This document shows positions 1 to 10,479 of a stretch of DNA of 64,000 bases, one piece after another. This DNA is from Thalassobacillus cyri. Its GTDB lineage: Bacteria > Bacillota > Bacilli > Bacillales > Halobacillaceae. Numbering within the stretch: the first letter of the stretch is position 1; every line of letters starts with the position of its first letter. The DNA lies in assembly GCF_900107755.1 (NCBI RefSeq), contig NZ_FNQR01000002.1, forward strand, positions 248,001 through 312,000. The letters run 5' to 3'. A program made the translations under genes and the position numbers. The notes under the pieces are model-generated. The model was given only the letters and a program-made list of their open reading frames with translations. It was not told the DNA's origin and made no database searches.

Positions 1-2848
1 TCAACAGCATGTGGATGGATTCAAAGCCGCTACGCTGCCGATATTATTTGATGCGAAGGGCGAAGGAGCAATGGATGCGGCTCTGGAAGCTTTGTTTGAA
101 AAAGCTGACCGTGAAGTCGAAAACGGAACTACTCTGATCATTTTATCCGACCGCGGTGTTAATCGTAACCAGGCAGCAATACCAGCACTGCTTGCTGTGT
201 CTGGCTTACATCATCATTTAATCCGTCAGGGAACGCGTACCAAAGTCAGCCTCCTGGTAGAGTCAGCCGAGCCGAGAGAAGTTCATCATTTTGCTACCTT
301 ACTTGGTTATGGAGCAGAGGGAATCAACGCTTACCTTGCTTTTGACTCGCTGAATGACTTGATTGAACGAGGCGACTTGACTGGAGTGACGTTTGAGGAA
401 GCGATTGACAAGTATGTCCAATCCGTCACGGATGGCGTTGTAAAAGTACTTTCTAAAATGGGAATTTCCACGATTCAAAGTTACCGTGGTGCGCAAATTT
501 TTGAAGCCGTAGGAATCAGCAGTGAAGTCGTAGAGAAGTATTTCACGCGTACAGCTACCCGTCTTGGCGGTATCGGTCTGGATATCATTGAAAAAGAAGT
601 ATTGATGCGCCATGAACGTGCTTATGGGGAAAATCGTAATGTTTCCAAAAACCTGGAAGCAGGGGACGAGTTCCAATACCGTGAAAACGGCGAGGATCAC
701 CAGTATAACCCACACACGATCCACCTGCTGCAGCATGCATGCCGAAGCAACAACTACGAATTATTCAAGGAATATTCGCAGTTGTTGACGGATGAGCGTA
801 ACAATCTGCAATCACTTCGTGGATTACTGACCTTCAAAAAACGACGTTCGATTCCTATTGAAGAAGTCGAGTCCGTCGATGATATTACTAAGCGATTCAA
901 AACAGGGGCGATGTCCTTTGGTGCCATCAGTAAAGAGGCACACGAAGCACTAGCCATCGCCATGAACAAAATCGGTGGAAAGAGTAACTCTGGGGAAGGC
1001 GGGGAAGATCCTGACCGTTTCACGCCAGATGAAAATGGAGATTTTCGCCGCAGTGCCATCAAGCAGATTGCCTCTGGCCGCTTCGGTGTCAACAGCCATT
1101 ACCTTGTCAATGCCGATGAATTGCAAATCAAAGTTGCTCAAGGCGCCAAGCCTGGGGAAGGCGGACACCTTCCTGGGAAAAAAGTATATCCTTGGATTGC
1201 GGAAGTACGTGGATCTACCACAGGGGTTGAATTGATTTCGCCACCACCGCACCATGATATTTATTCCATTGAGGATTTGGCTGAATTGATTCATAACTTG
1301 AAAAATGCCAACCCGAGAGCCCGTATCAGCGTTAAACTCGTTTCCGCTGATGGAGTAGGAACGATTGCTGCAGGTGTTGCAAAAGGAAGAGCCGATCATG
1401 TCTTAATCAGTGGTTATGACGGCGGTACCGGTGCTGCGCCTCGAACAAGTATCAAGCACGCTGGTATGCCTTGGGAAATCGGTCTTGCTGAAACCCATCA
1501 GACGCTCGTGTTGAATAACCTGCGTGACCGGATTGCGGTGGAAGCAGATGGAAAAATGATGACCGGACGCGATATCATTTACGCTACCTTGTTAGGGGCG
1601 GAAGAGTACGGATTTTCCACTGCACCGCTCGTCGTATTAGGCTGTATCATGATGCGAGTATGCCATCTGGATACTTGCCCGGTCGGTGTCGCGACCCAAA
1701 ATCCGGAACTACGTAAAAAGTTCACTGGAAACGCCGATCACGTGGCAAACTTCATGCGTTTCATCGCACAAGAAGCGCGTGAGTTGATGGCGGAGCTTGG
1801 TTTCCGCACCATTAATGAAATGGTCGGCCGTTCCGATGTATTAGAGCCAAAAGAGGATATCGATCACTGGAAAGCGAAAAGCGTAGATTTTACGTCGCTT
1901 CTCTATCAGCCGGCTGTACCGGTAGGCGGAGGAACCTATCAAACTATTAAACAGGATCATGAGCTGCCGGAGAAATTAGACATGCAGGAATTGATTCCAC
2001 TTTGCAAAAAGGCAATCGAGAATAAAGAACCGGTCGAGATCAACCACTCAATCCGAAACATCAACCGGGTAACCGGTACGATGCTCGGAAGTGAAATTAC
2101 TCGCCGCTATGGCGCAGAAGGCTTGCCTGAGGATACGATTCGCTTGAATTTCAAAGGATCCGCCGGTCAAAGCTTTGGTGCCTTTGTTCCAAAAGGCGTG
2201 ACGATGACCATGATCGGCGATACCAATGACTATATCGGAAAAGGGTTATCCGGTGGTAAGATCATCGTCTACCCATCCTCAGAGTCCACATTCGCACCAG
2301 ATGAAAACACCATCGTCGGTAACGTTTCTTTCTATGGAGCGACAGCTGGGGAAGCTTATATCAACGGGCTTGCCGGTGAACGTTTCTGCGTACGTAACAG
2401 CGGAGCCAATGTCGTCGTCGAAGGTATTGGCGACCATGGCTGTGAATATATGACTGGCGGTAAAGTCGTCGTATTAGGGGGTACAGGCAGAAACTTTGCT
2501 GCTGGTATGTCCGGGGGTGTCGCTTATATCCTGGAAGAGGAAGAAGGACTTTTCGATAGCAAATGCAATAAAGAGCTTGTACAGCTGCAGCGATTGACCG
2601 ACCAACGGGAAATCACAGAGTTGTACAAGATGATTGCGAAGCACGTGGAATACACCAACAGTCCTAAAGGACATCGCATATTGAATGATTGGGAAAAATA
2701 TGTATCCAAATTCGTACGTGTCATCCCTACCGCTTACCTTGAGATGGAAGAGCGGATTGCCAGCTTGATAGACACAGGCATGAGTAAGTTTGATGCTGAA
2801 ATGACGGCATTTGAAGAAAGTAAGCGAAGCAAAGAACTTGTAAAATAA
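1..2848 (+). CDS. gltB: Glutamate synthase large subunit, 5' end outside window
   Basis: The reading frame is open from the first bases of the window, so this is the C-terminal ~948 residues of a protein normally ~1,500 long. It is the large (alpha) subunit of NADPH-glutamate synthase, which converts glutamine plus 2-oxoglutarate to two glutamates. Visible are the FMN-binding synthase domain (motif [10 protein letters not shown]), the 3Fe-4S cysteine cluster in [15 protein letters not shown], and the C-terminal GXGXG beta-helix with repeated [17 protein letters not shown] strands. The N-terminal glutaminase domain lies upstream of the window. It is followed 18 bases later by gltD, the small subunit, so the two form an operon. 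Confidence 0.97.
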   Translation, partial: QQHVDGFKAATLPILFDAKGEGAMDAALEALFEKADREVENGTTLIILSDRGVNRNQAAIPALLAVSGLHHHLIRQGTRTKVSLLVESAEPREVHHFATLLGYGAEGINAYLAFDSLNDLIERGDLTGVTFEEAIDKYVQSVTDGVVKVLSKMGISTIQSYRGAQIFEAVGISSEVVEKYFTRTATRLGGIGLDIIEKEVLMRHERAYGENRNVSKNLEAGDEFQYRENGEDHQYNPHTIHLLQHACRSNNYELFKEYSQLLTDERNNLQSLRGLLTFKKRRSIPIEEVESVDDITKRFKTGAMSFGAISKEAHEALAIAMNKIGGKSNSGEGGEDPDRFTPDENGDFRRSAIKQIASGRFGVNSHYLVNADELQIKVAQGAKPGEGGHLPGKKVYPWIAEVRGSTTGVELISPPPHHDIYSIEDLAELIHNLKNANPRARISVKLVSADGVGTIAAGVAKGRADHVLISGYDGGTGAAPRTSIKHAGMPWEIGLAETHQTLVLNNLRDRIAVEADGKMMTGRDIIYATLLGAEEYGFSTAPLVVLGCIMMRVCHLDTCPVGVATQNPELRKKFTGNADHVANFMRFIAQEARELMAELGFRTINEMVGRSDVLEPKEDIDHWKAKSVDFTSLLYQPAVPVGGGTYQTIKQDHELPEKLDMQELIPLCKKAIENKEPVEINHSIRNINRVTGTMLGSEITRRYGAEGLPEDTIRLNFKGSAGQSFGAFVPKGVTMTMIGDTNDYIGKGLSGGKIIVYPSSESTFAPDENTIVGNVSFYGATAGEAYINGLAGERFCVRNSGANVVVEGIGDHGCEYMTGGKVVVLGGTGRNFAAGMSGGVAYILEEEEGLFDSKCNKELVQLQRLTDQREITELYKMIAKHVEYTNSPKGHRILNDWEKYVSKFVRVIPTAYLEMEERIASLIDTGMSKFDAEMTAFEESKRSKELVK

Positions 2849-2866
2849 TAAGAGGAGGGGGATACG

Positions 2867-4354
2867 ATGGGAAAAGCAACAGGATTTATGGAATATGAAC
2901 GTCAATCACAACGTGAACGTGACCCTTCTGAACGTACGAAAGACTGGTCGGACTATACAGCTCCGATGAAAGACGAAGAGGTCCAAATACAAGGGGCGCG
3001 CTGCATGGATTGCGGCGTCCCTACCTGTCACACAGGTACAGAAATCGAGGGACAGACGACAGGGTGTCCGGTCAATCACTTGATTCCAGAATGGAATGAC
3101 CTGGTTTACCGCGGCCAATGGCAGGAAGCCTTGAAAAAAGAACATGAGCGTAACAACTTCCCAGAGTTTACCGGCATCGCCTGCCCAGCTCCTTGTGAGG
3201 GTGCTTGTGTCCTTGGCATCAATGAACCACCCGTGGCCATCCGTAGTGTGGAGCGAGCCATCATTGAAAAAGGTTTCGAAGAAGGTTGGGTAAAACCTGA
3301 ACCACCATCTGAGCGTACCGGTAAAAAGGTGGCGGTGGTCGGCTCCGGGCCAGCTGGTCTTGCAGCTGCCGCCCAATTGAACAAAGCCGGCCATTGGGTG
3401 ACTGTATTTGAGCGCAGTGACCGAGTCGGAGGCTTGCTCACCTATGGCATCCCGGAAATGAAACTTTCTTATGAAATTGTCGAGCGCCGTGTAAACATTT
3501 TGAAAGCGGAAGGAATAGAATTTGTCACAAACACCGAGGTCGGTAAAGATTACCCGGAAGACAAACTGCGTGCAGATTTTGACTCTGTCATCCTCTGTGG
3601 CGGTTCAACCGTTCACCGCAACATTCCGGCCGATGGAAGAGAGCTGAAGGGAATCCATTACGCGATGGACTTCCTGCACGCCAACACCAAGAGCCTGTTA
3701 GACTCCAACCATGAAGATGGCAACTACATTTCCGTAAAAGATAAGGATGTTATTGTCATCGGTGGTGGCGATACAGGTACAGACTGTCTTGCTACTTCCG
3801 TTCGACATAATTGTAAGAGTCTTACCCAGTTCGATATTTATGATAAAAAGCTATCTGCGCGTGATACAGAAGATAACCCATGGCCACAGTGGCCGGTTGT
3901 TCACCGCGTAGAGTATGGTCATAAAGAAGCTGCATCTGTCCTGGGGGATGACCCGCGCGCTTATGCAGTCATGACCAAAAAGTTCGTCGGTGATGAAAAC
4001 GGACATGTCAAAGAAGTCCATACCATCAACGTCAAACTAAAGATAGACGAGAATGGCAAGCGAATCCGTGAAGAAATTCCAGGCACCGAAAAAGTATGGC
4101 CGGCGGACCTTGTGTTACTGGCTATCGGGTTCCAAGGGCCAGAACAAGACCTGATCAGTCAGCTTGGAGTAGAAACTACAGAACGATCTACGATTAAAGC
4201 AGAATATGGGGACTACCGCACGAATGTCGAAGGAGTATTCGCTGCCGGAGACATGCGCCGCGGCCAAAGCCTGATTGTATGGGCCATTAATGAGGGACGG
4301 GAAGCAGCCCGCGAATGCGACCGCTACCTCATGGGCTCCACAGTATTGCCTTAA
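2867..4354 (+). CDS. gltD: Glutamate synthase small subunit
   Basis: 495 residues, full length for the family. The N-terminal region carries the cysteines of the two 4Fe-4S clusters ([10 protein letters not shown] and [10 protein letters not shown]). An FAD Rossmann motif [16 protein letters not shown] follows at about residue 155, and an NADPH-binding motif [11 protein letters not shown] at about residue 295. The protein passes electrons from NADPH to the GltB subunit encoded just upstream. The start is an ATG preceded by a strong AGGAGGGGG ribosome site. A hairpin terminator follows the stop codon, so gltBD ends here. Confidence 0.97.
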   Translation: MGKATGFMEYERQSQRERDPSERTKDWSDYTAPMKDEEVQIQGARCMDCGVPTCHTGTEIEGQTTGCPVNHLIPEWNDLVYRGQWQEALKKEHERNNFPEFTGIACPAPCEGACVLGINEPPVAIRSVERAIIEKGFEEGWVKPEPPSERTGKKVAVVGSGPAGLAAAAQLNKAGHWVTVFERSDRVGGLLTYGIPEMKLSYEIVERRVNILKAEGIEFVTNTEVGKDYPEDKLRADFDSVILCGGSTVHRNIPADGRELKGIHYAMDFLHANTKSLLDSNHEDGNYISVKDKDVIVIGGGDTGTDCLATSVRHNCKSLTQFDIYDKKLSARDTEDNPWPQWPVVHRVEYGHKEAASVLGDDPRAYAVMTKKFVGDENGHVKEVHTINVKLKIDENGKRIREEIPGTEKVWPADLVLLAIGFQGPEQDLISQLGVETTERSTIKAEYGDYRTNVEGVFAAGDMRRGQSLIVWAINEGREAARECDRYLMGSTVLP

Positions 4355-4398
4355 CGTTTCCAATGAAAGAGGATCAAGCTAGTCAACCTCACACATAA

Positions 4399-4430
4399 AA
4401 TCGTCCAGGGTCCCCCCTGGGCGATTTTTT
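4399..4430 (+). terminator. Rho-independent terminator after gltD
   Basis: The inverted repeat ATCGTCCAGGG / CCCTGGGCGAT has one G-T pair and a very short loop, and is followed by six T. It sits about 45 bases after the gltD stop. Confidence 0.85.
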
Positions 4431-4599
4431 AGTCCTTTCTCCGGTCAAGCTCCCTTATACACACGAAAGCCCCGAAATCGGGTGTTACTAATCAATGATG
4501 TAAGAGATGACGGGCCATCCATGATAAAATGCTAGATAACGATATAATTTACTTTTTTGGACATAAGCTAGGAGTAGTACAAGTAGTGGAGGTGGGCGC

Positions 4600-5868
4600 G
4601 TGAAAAAGCGGTTTGCAGTTTGGACTGCTGGCATCTATATCGTCTATGCCCTTATCATGGGGCTTTACTTATTCTGGTGGGCTGATACTGGAGTCCCTGC
4701 TTCCTACCAGGGAACTGCGGCAGACCCCGCAACGTTTATGACAGATCGTGAGCTGCAGCTAAGCCAGGAATATTCCCGTTATCAATCCATGATGTTCTTC
4801 CTGGGTTTACCGCTGGAGTGGGTCATTTATCTTGGCGTGATGGTACTTGGTATTTCAAAAGTGTTTAAAAAGTTCGGCGAGCGTGTTTCCCGGTTTTCAT
4901 GGATCAACATCCCGATCTACGTCTTGCTTTTATCTGCTTTGACCTGGATAGTGACCTTCCCGTTCGATTTTATAAGGCGTTCCTTGTCGATCAACTATGG
5001 GATAGGGACACAAAGCTTTTCTGGCTGGATGCGTGATCAAATGATCAGCTTTTGGATCAGCACCTTGATAATGGCTGTTCTCATCACTGTTCTTTATGTA
5101 TTGATCCGCCGTTTTGAAAAACGATGGTGGCTGTATGCCTGGATGCTGCTCGTTCCATTTTTAATATTCATGATGTATATCCAGCCTGTCGTCATCGACC
5201 CGCTTTATAATGATTTTTCCAGACTCAGCAATCCGCAACTGGAAGAAAAAATACTGGATCTGGCTGAGCAGGCAGACATTCCTGCTGATCGTGTCTATGA
5301 AGTAGATATGTCAGAAAAAACAAATGCGATGAATGCTTATGTTAATGGGATCGGATCGAATCTTCGCATCGTTTTATGGGATACAACCTTAAATAAACTG
5401 AATGAAAATGAAGTGTTGTTCATTATGGCTCATGAGATCGGTCATTACGTGAAGAACCATTTATTCTGGATGCTTGCTGGCTCAATCGCCGTCACCTTTG
5501 TCGGTATGTACTTAGGGTATCGACTCTTCCATGCAGCGATTAGAAAATGGGGAGACGCCTGGGGTGTCAAGCGTGTAACAGATATAGCATCTCTGCCGGC
5601 ACTGTTGTTAATTTTCAGCTTACTTTCGTTCATCGTAAGCCCGATTGAACTCACTATTTCCCGTGGAGCGGAAAAATCAGCGGATGAATATGCCATTGAA
5701 ATGACCGGAGACACAGAAGCCGCAGTCGGTTCCTTCCAGCAATTGACTGTCACAGCTCTCAGTGATGTCCATCCACCTGCTTTGGTGAAGTATTTACGGT
5801 ATGGGCACCCTACCATGATGGAACGAATCTCTATGCTGGAAAGTCATCAGGGTTCTTCAAACGAATAA
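4600..5868 (+). CDS. M48 family membrane metallopeptidase (Ste24/CAAX-protease type)
   Basis: 422 residues with several hydrophobic membrane segments: one at residues 7-27, a cluster at about 65-130, a pair at about 145-205 and two after the active site. The zinc motif HEIGH lies in MAHEIGHYVKNH at about residue 280, and a downstream glutamate region GAEKSADEYA supplies the third zinc ligand, as in Ste24-type zinc proteases. Substrates cannot be told from sequence; the family does membrane protein quality control or peptide cleavage. Translation probably starts at GTG, six bases after a GGAGGTGG site. A TATAAT box at 4543-4548 may be the promoter. It is a monocistronic gene ending in a shared terminator. 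Confidence 0.9.
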   Translation: MKKRFAVWTAGIYIVYALIMGLYLFWWADTGVPASYQGTAADPATFMTDRELQLSQEYSRYQSMMFFLGLPLEWVIYLGVMVLGISKVFKKFGERVSRFSWINIPIYVLLLSALTWIVTFPFDFIRRSLSINYGIGTQSFSGWMRDQMISFWISTLIMAVLITVLYVLIRRFEKRWWLYAWMLLVPFLIFMMYIQPVVIDPLYNDFSRLSNPQLEEKILDLAEQADIPADRVYEVDMSEKTNAMNAYVNGIGSNLRIVLWDTTLNKLNENEVLFIMAHEIGHYVKNHLFWMLAGSIAVTFVGMYLGYRLFHAAIRKWGDAWGVKRVTDIASLPALLLIFSLLSFIVSPIELTISRGAEKSADEYAIEMTGDTEAAVGSFQQLTVTALSDVHPPALVKYLRYGHPTMMERISMLESHQGSSNE

Positions 5869-5870
5869 AA

Positions 5871-5901
5871 AGGAGCCAGGTCATAACAGCCTGGCTCCTT
5901 T
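5871..5901. terminator. Bidirectional terminator between convergent genes
   Basis: A perfect 10-bp stem AGGAGCCAGG / CCTGGCTCCT encloses a 9-base loop, with A-run and T-run flanks. It serves the M48 peptidase gene on the plus strand and the oxidoreductase gene on the minus strand. Confidence 0.85.
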
Positions 5902-5906
5902 ACTAT

Positions 5907-6938
5907 TTACTTTCCATTTACAATATCCGCCACAATTTCAAACGAACGAAGTCGCCTTTGGTGATCATAGATTTGGGAAGTGACCATGATTTCATCGGCT
6001 TTTGTTTCCTCGATGAATTCTTCCAGCTTGCGCTTGACGGTTTCCTTACTTCCGATAATGGAAGCCCCAAGCTGTTGCTGGAGTGCCGCATGCTCATGCG
6101 GAGACCATAGCTCGTCCATATTTTCTACAGGCGGCTGCAATGGTGCTTCATCATTGCGTATCAAATTCAAAAACTGCTGATAAAGCGAGGTTGCCAGATA
6201 TTCCGCTTCCTCATCTGTCTCAGCCGCAATCACATTCAAGCCTAACATGGCATGTGGTTTCTCAAGCGTTTCAGACGGCTGGAAGTGGCGGCGATAAAGA
6301 TCGAGTGCAGCCATGGTATTATTTGGTGAAAAGTGACTGGCAAAGGAAAACGGCAGACCAAGCTGGCCGGAAAGCTGCGCACTGAAACCGCTGGAACCTA
6401 GTAACCAAATCGGGATATCCAACCCTTGGCCGGGAACCGCACGGATAGGCATTGGGCTCGTTGCTAAGGAAGGATCAAAATAAGCTCTTAATTCTTGTAA
6501 TAGTTGCGGGAAATCCTGCCCATCACTTCTACGGCCGCGTCTTAACGCCTGTGCAGTCATCTGATCCGTGCCAGGAGCACGCCCAAGACCAAGGTCAATC
6601 CGCCCAGGATAAAGGGACTCTAATGTACCAAACTGCTCTGCGATCATCAATGGCGCATGGTTCGGAAGCATGATACCGCCAGACCCGACCCGGATCTTTG
6701 AGGTGTTTTCAGCGACATGACCGATTAACACAGAAGTAGCTGAGCTTGCGATAAATGGCATATTATGATGCTCGGCCATCCAATATCGGTTGTACCCTAA
6801 TTCTTCTGTGTGACGGGCAAGTTCGATCATATTTTTAAAGGCATCTGCCGGTGTCCCGCCTTCTACAATCGGTGCGAGGTCCAGCACCGAAAATGGTATC
6901 TCATACATTTGCTTATGTTCTACACTCATTTTATTCAT
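5907..6938 (-). CDS. LLM-class flavin-dependent oxidoreductase (luciferase-like)
   Basis: 343 residues with the bacterial luciferase-like TIM-barrel signature: an N-terminal [10 protein letters not shown] strand, the WMAEHHNMP motif near residue 58, the [15 protein letters not shown] flavin-site strand and [14 protein letters not shown]. This matches the MsnO8/YhbW subgroup of FMN-dependent monooxygenase-like proteins. The substrate is unknown. The start context is poor: two candidate ATGs (6938 and 12 bases further in) follow a purine-rich AAAGAAAGAAG tract, so the start is uncertain by a few residues. It stands alone, convergent with the M48 gene. Confidence 0.9.
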   Translation of the reverse strand: MNKMSVEHKQMYEIPFSVLDLAPIVEGGTPADAFKNMIELARHTEELGYNRYWMAEHHNMPFIASSATSVLIGHVAENTSKIRVGSGGIMLPNHAPLMIAEQFGTLESLYPGRIDLGLGRAPGTDQMTAQALRRGRRSDGQDFPQLLQELRAYFDPSLATSPMPIRAVPGQGLDIPIWLLGSSGFSAQLSGQLGLPFSFASHFSPNNTMAALDLYRRHFQPSETLEKPHAMLGLNVIAAETDEEAEYLATSLYQQFLNLIRNDEAPLQPPVENMDELWSPHEHAALQQQLGASIIGSKETVKRKLEEFIEETKADEIMVTSQIYDHQRRLRSFEIVADIVNGK

Positions 6939-7012
6939 CTTCTTTCTTTTAAAAATTGGCTCTGTTAAATCTCAGTGTTGATGCTACAGTTAAGCTCCCT
7001 TTTGCTGAAGAC

Positions 7013-7249
7013 TCAGTTTCGGGACTTTAGGTTGCAATGATGGTGGCTGGGAAAACGGATCGCTTTCCGTGGGCATGTGGTGAGCTTCCTCAGGCTACTC
7101 CTTGCGGAATCTCACCAATCAATCATATTCATCCCACAGGACTTTGAATAAACATCTTGAATACACACCGCACGAAGGAAATGCGTAGCATTTCCGAGGA
7201 GTCTCACCGTTTTCCCAACCACCATACAGAGTTTAGTATCTCGAAACTG
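7013..7249. repeat. Palindromic intergenic repeat element
   Basis: Two nested inverted arms frame a ~237-base unit. The outer pair is CAGTTTCG near 7014 and CGAAACTG near 7242. The inner pair is an 18-base arm TGGTGGCTGGGAAAACGG at 7041-7058 and its complement at 7207-7224 with one mismatch. Internal segments around GTGAG...CTCACC can also pair. This resembles the REP-like hairpin repeats found between genes in many Bacillaceae. No credible protein is encoded in it. Confidence 0.6.
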
Positions 7250-7365
7250 GCTGCCAAGAATGATGTGCTTTTGAAGCAGAAAATACAATAAATTCAGCAA
7301 TATGACAGGATTTTTTCCGAAATTAAATTGTACATTAAAGGCGATTTCGATTATCTTATGTGGCA

Positions 7366-7533
7366 AGGGGCGTGGGGGAAGGGTGAGACTCCTGCGGGAA
7401 AGGATAGACTGGCAAGACCCCGCAGAGCTTTAGCTCGAGGAGGCTTGCCGTCTTCCCCGCGGAAAGCGAATCCTTCCCCAACGACCCTAATCTCCTCCAA
7501 TATCTCGAAATCAAGTCTTCGACTTTTCGGCCC
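7366..7533. repeat. Bacillaceae-type intergenic hairpin repeat, copy A
   Basis: About 168 bases with internal hairpins: GGGGAAGG / CCTTCCCC arms and a central GGCAAG...CTTGCC stem. Its reverse complement matches 11323-11449 at high identity over ~127 bases. Small open frames across it are by-products of its GC-rich palindromes. Confidence 0.75.
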
Positions 7534-7643
7534 AATAGTTGAATAAGTCTCTTTGGAAAAATCACCAAGCTTATCTATGTGACTTAGTTTAACAATTGTA
7601 AGAATTACTCACCAAATGAAATGATTGAAGTGTTGCCAGAAGC

Positions 7644-7700
7644 GTTAGGTCAGAACATGATTGAGTTAGGGAAGAACATTTTCGAGTTAGGTCGGAATAA
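7644..7700. repeat. Short 21-bp tandem repeat (three units)
   Basis: Units of the form GTTAGGTCAGAACATnnnnGA start at 7644, 7665 and 7686, an exact 21-base period. The same unit and period occur at 25009-25146. No gene covers it. Beyond the three repeat elements I see no gene between 6939 and 7782. Confidence 0.7.
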
Positions 7701-7704
7701 AAGA

Positions 7705-7732
7705 AAAGCCCAGGCGATATCGCCGGGATTTT
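7705..7732 (-). terminator. Terminator downstream of the C26 hydrolase gene
   Basis: The stem CCC-A-GGCGAT / ATCGCC-GGG (one bulged base) is flanked by an A-run that becomes a U-run in the minus-strand transcript. It lies about 50 bases beyond the stop of the minus-strand gene. Confidence 0.55.
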
Positions 7733-7782
7733 AGGGGATTGGATAGAGGGTTCTCAAACGGAAGCCAAGCCACCATCCAATA

Positions 7783-8526
7783 TTAGAAATAAGTTTTTGA
7801 ATGACTATATTGTAATGCTGCATCTTTAAAGGAATCAAACAACAGCGACCATCTGGGCTCGTCCGCATAGAGCTGTTCGGGATGAAATTGCAGCCCCATT
7901 AACCACTTAGCGTCGTCACTTTCGATCGCTTCTATGAAAAGGTCATCTTCAGACCAGGCAGCAGGCTTGAGGCCTTTTCCTATCTCAGAAATAACCTGGC
8001 GATGTCTGGAATTCACTTGAAGTGGATCATTACCAATCATTTTTGAAAGCTTACTGGATTCTTCAAGAGTTAAACGGTGCGTAGGGACCGATCCTTCCAT
8101 TCCCATCACTTCCTGATGATGGTGGCTGGTTTTTAGGTTTTGCAATGTGCCGCCATATACTTCGTTAATCATCTGCATTCCACGGCATACCCCCAGTACA
8201 GGCAGTCCTATTTCTACCGCATTTTTCAACAGTACCTGCTCATACGTAAAACGCGTACTGCCAGTTTCACTCAGTCTTGTAGAAGCAGACAAGGGTTTGT
8301 TGAGATTAAGGTAGCCCCCGCCAGTCATAAGCAGGCCATCCAACTTCGCTAGATAAGCTGGCACTTCCTCTGTGCTATCCAATACTGGAAGTAGGACCGG
8401 GTGCATCCCATGGGCTTCTAACGCTTGAATGTAATCACGTTCTACATACAACAATGGATGCCTGGGGTATAAATCTTCTTCTTTTCCTTCATCGATATGG
8501 ACAGTGACACCGATCCATGGTTTCAA
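7783..8526 (-). CDS. Class I glutamine amidotransferase-like hydrolase (peptidase C26 / PuuD type)
   Basis: 247 residues. The nucleophile elbow LGVCRGMQMINEVYGG gives the catalytic cysteine, and LQFHPEQ the catalytic histidine and glutamate, as in gamma-glutamyl-GABA hydrolase (PuuD) and related C26 enzymes. It likely cleaves a gamma-glutamyl or similar amide bond. The start is TTG, seven bases after a GAGGTG site. It is the last gene of a minus-strand operon behind a TRAP-type permease and a small membrane protein, so the natural substrate probably enters through that transporter. The operon carries an operator shared with the AtuA-family gene, pointing to one catabolic pathway. Confidence 0.88.
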   Translation of the reverse strand: MKPWIGVTVHIDEGKEEDLYPRHPLLYVERDYIQALEAHGMHPVLLPVLDSTEEVPAYLAKLDGLLMTGGGYLNLNKPLSASTRLSETGSTRFTYEQVLLKNAVEIGLPVLGVCRGMQMINEVYGGTLQNLKTSHHHQEVMGMEGSVPTHRLTLEESSKLSKMIGNDPLQVNSRHRQVISEIGKGLKPAAWSEDDLFIEAIESDDAKWLMGLQFHPEQLYADEPRWSLLFDSFKDAALQYSHSKTYF

Positions 8527-8545
8527 ACGTGATCACCTCTTTTCC

Positions 8546-8854
8546 TTAGATTGCTTTTTCTACCTTGGCATTATTGATTGCTTTTTCGGCTGCTTGTTTA
8601 GATTCGGATTTGAGAGTCAGGCTGTGTTCTTTTGACGCATACGTATGAACAATGCCGACTACCATGGCAATCGCTGCAAATCGAATACCCCAACTCATCA
8701 TCTTACCAGCCAACACAGCAATCGCTTCACCGCTGCCGCCTCCAATTACAAAGGAAGCGCCGAACATTAAGGCAGTAAGCAAACCAAGAGCCATTGTCAG
8801 AAAAGCAATCCATCCATAAAGGTTAGCAAAAATATTGGAAATTGAATTTTTCAT
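8546..8854 (-). CDS. Small membrane protein, possible transporter accessory subunit
   Basis: 102 residues starting at ATG (MKNSISN) behind a GGAGGTG site; an upstream in-frame ATG at 8881 has no ribosome site and would overlap the preceding gene. Two or three hydrophobic segments (about residues 10-40 and 48-72) are followed by a charged, alanine/lysine-rich tail. I do not recognise a named family. It lies 16 bases after a TRAP-type permease gene, so it may take the role of the small DctQ-like subunit; that is inference, since DctQ proteins are usually longer with four segments. Confidence 0.7.
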   Translation of the reverse strand: MKNSISNIFANLYGWIAFLTMALGLLTALMFGASFVIGGGSGEAIAVLAGKMMSWGIRFAAIAMVVGIVHTYASKEHSLTLKSESKQAAEKAINNAKVEKAI

Positions 8855-8870
8855 GCGAAACACCTCCGAG

Positions 8871-10241
8871 TTATAGTCCAAAAATCGGTAGAAAGCCTGT
8901 TAACAAGATGATACTTAAAAGCACATGGAGTAATATCCATATAATCGCCAGCTTCGAGGTCTCTTTGAACCCCGAACCAGCAATTCCCATGGCTACGAAC
9001 AGCCCAAGTGCAAGTGGAGGAGTCATCCCTTCCAAAGCACCGGTCATAGCAGGCAGCATAAGCGCAAACAGTACTGGATCGCCGCCCAAGGCACCAAATG
9101 CCCCAATCATAGCCCCGCCCAGAATGGCGATTTGCGCTGAACCTGGAAGCACCATTCCAAGAATCATGAAGAAAAATGGAAGCAGGACAATCATGACGGG
9201 TGCAGTCATTCCCATGGAGACGAACCAATTACGGACGACTTCTTCCATCTGCATTCCAATGAACACCTGTGAAGTGGCATAGGCCATATAAATAGTGACA
9301 CCAATCGGAACTACTTGGGGCAAAGATTCTTTGAAAACTTCCACTAACCGGTCAAGGTGAGAGCGAGTAGTGTTGAAGAATGCTTTTTTTCCAATCCCAA
9401 TTGCATAAGCACCTGCAATAGCAGGGGTGAACATCAATACCGATGATGAAAATGCTTCAGAACCGTCAGCACCGATCCGGGCAGTGATGAAATCTTTGAA
9501 CTGGGCATCCGCGAATAACGGAACAAAAATCAAGGCAGGTAAAATCAATGCCGGCCAGCCAATACGAAAGCTCTTTTTAAAGGAAGGAAGTTCTTCTTTA
9601 GCAATAGGCTGTACTTTATAATATTTGCAGAGCCCCCATAGTGTAAGCCAGCGCTGGACGAAAAACCATAAACCGATTCCGTAGGCAGCTATAATCCATT
9701 GACTTAGTGTAATACTCCCAGGGTTAACTTCATTCAAAATACCAAACGTAAGAAGGACGATTCCGGACGGAGGAACAATGTTACCTAACATACTGGAGGA
9801 CATTTCAGTAGTAGCAGCTAATGGGGCAGGATAGCCTGCTTTTTTCATGGTCGGTATCGTGAAAACACCGGTAGCTGCGACGTTTCCTGGCCCAGTACCT
9901 GAAAGGGAAGCCATAAATGTACTTCCTAACAGAGATACATAACCAGCACCGCCTCGAAACTTTCCGACGAGTGATAACATCAGGTTGATGATTCTTTGTA
10001 CGACTTTCGTAGCGTCAAATAACACCGCAACGACCATAAAAGCGAAAATGGCATAGAACAGACTGCTTGTTGATGGATAAAGCAGGGAGGACCACATGAT
10101 ATCCAATTGTCCAGAAATCAGGACGATAAAAAAGAAAGAAAGTGTCATTACCTCATACATCGGTCGTTTAAAGCCAATAAACAGGACAGCAACAAAAACG
10201 ATTAAGCCTATTAAGTAGAACATAGGTAAAGGGATTCCCAT
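8871..10241 (-). CDS. TRAP-type large permease subunit (DctM-like)
   Basis: 456 residues, highly hydrophobic with about twelve membrane segments. The internal sequence SGTGPGNVAATGVFTIPTMK and the later NIVPPSGIVL match the conserved loops of TRAP permease M subunits, which import carboxylates or similar anions using a sodium gradient. The ATG at 10241 is preceded by GGAGGTG; an upstream in-frame ATG lies within the ribosome site itself and is rejected. No substrate-binding P subunit is visible nearby, which is unusual for a TRAP system. A promoter and a GntR operator lie immediately upstream. Confidence 0.82.
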   Translation of the reverse strand: MGIPLPMFYLIGLIVFVAVLFIGFKRPMYEVMTLSFFFIVLISGQLDIMWSSLLYPSTSSLFYAIFAFMVVAVLFDATKVVQRIINLMLSLVGKFRGGAGYVSLLGSTFMASLSGTGPGNVAATGVFTIPTMKKAGYPAPLAATTEMSSSMLGNIVPPSGIVLLTFGILNEVNPGSITLSQWIIAAYGIGLWFFVQRWLTLWGLCKYYKVQPIAKEELPSFKKSFRIGWPALILPALIFVPLFADAQFKDFITARIGADGSEAFSSSVLMFTPAIAGAYAIGIGKKAFFNTTRSHLDRLVEVFKESLPQVVPIGVTIYMAYATSQVFIGMQMEEVVRNWFVSMGMTAPVMIVLLPFFFMILGMVLPGSAQIAILGGAMIGAFGALGGDPVLFALMLPAMTGALEGMTPPLALGLFVAMGIAGSGFKETSKLAIIWILLHVLLSIILLTGFLPIFGL

Positions 10242-10308
10242 TTCGCACACCTCCATAAAAGCGCTTTCAAATAATATTAAAAAACAAAACCAACATTAAC
10301 ACTATTTC

Positions 10309-10325
10309 AACTGGTTATAACATGT
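10309..10325. promoter_or_regulatory. Putative GntR operator, copy 1
   Basis: AACTGGTTATAACATGT is identical over 17 bases to 11537-11553. The core GGTTATAAC is close to palindromic, as expected for HutC-type GntR regulators. It sits just downstream of the minus-strand promoter of the permease operon, where bound repressor would block transcription. Confidence 0.75.
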
Positions 10326-10337
10326 AATGTAATTTCG

Positions 10338-10365
10338 ATTATATCAGATTCTTGAGAATTATCAA
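10338..10365 (-). promoter_or_regulatory. Sigma-A type promoter of the permease operon
   Basis: On the minus strand TTGATA (10365-10360) and TATAAT (10343-10338) are separated by 16 bases. The operator copy 1 begins 13 bases downstream. Confidence 0.65.
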
Positions 10366-10479
10366 ATAATTTTTTAAAAACTTTTGTATTACTATATTTT
10401 AGCAGGTATATGGTTTTTATCTACCTCCAAATATTGTTATAATCAGTGCATACAACTATAAGAGATTGTTGGTGAAGAA

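Noticed and set aside
299-736. Minus-strand open frames inside gltB and gltD
   Set aside because: They run antisense to well-conserved synthase domains, have no ribosome sites and show no family resemblance.
7112-7568. Small open frames between 7112 and 7568 on both strands
   Set aside because: They lie across palindromic repeats, and their peptides (rich in R, P, G) recur wherever this repeat type is found; not genes.
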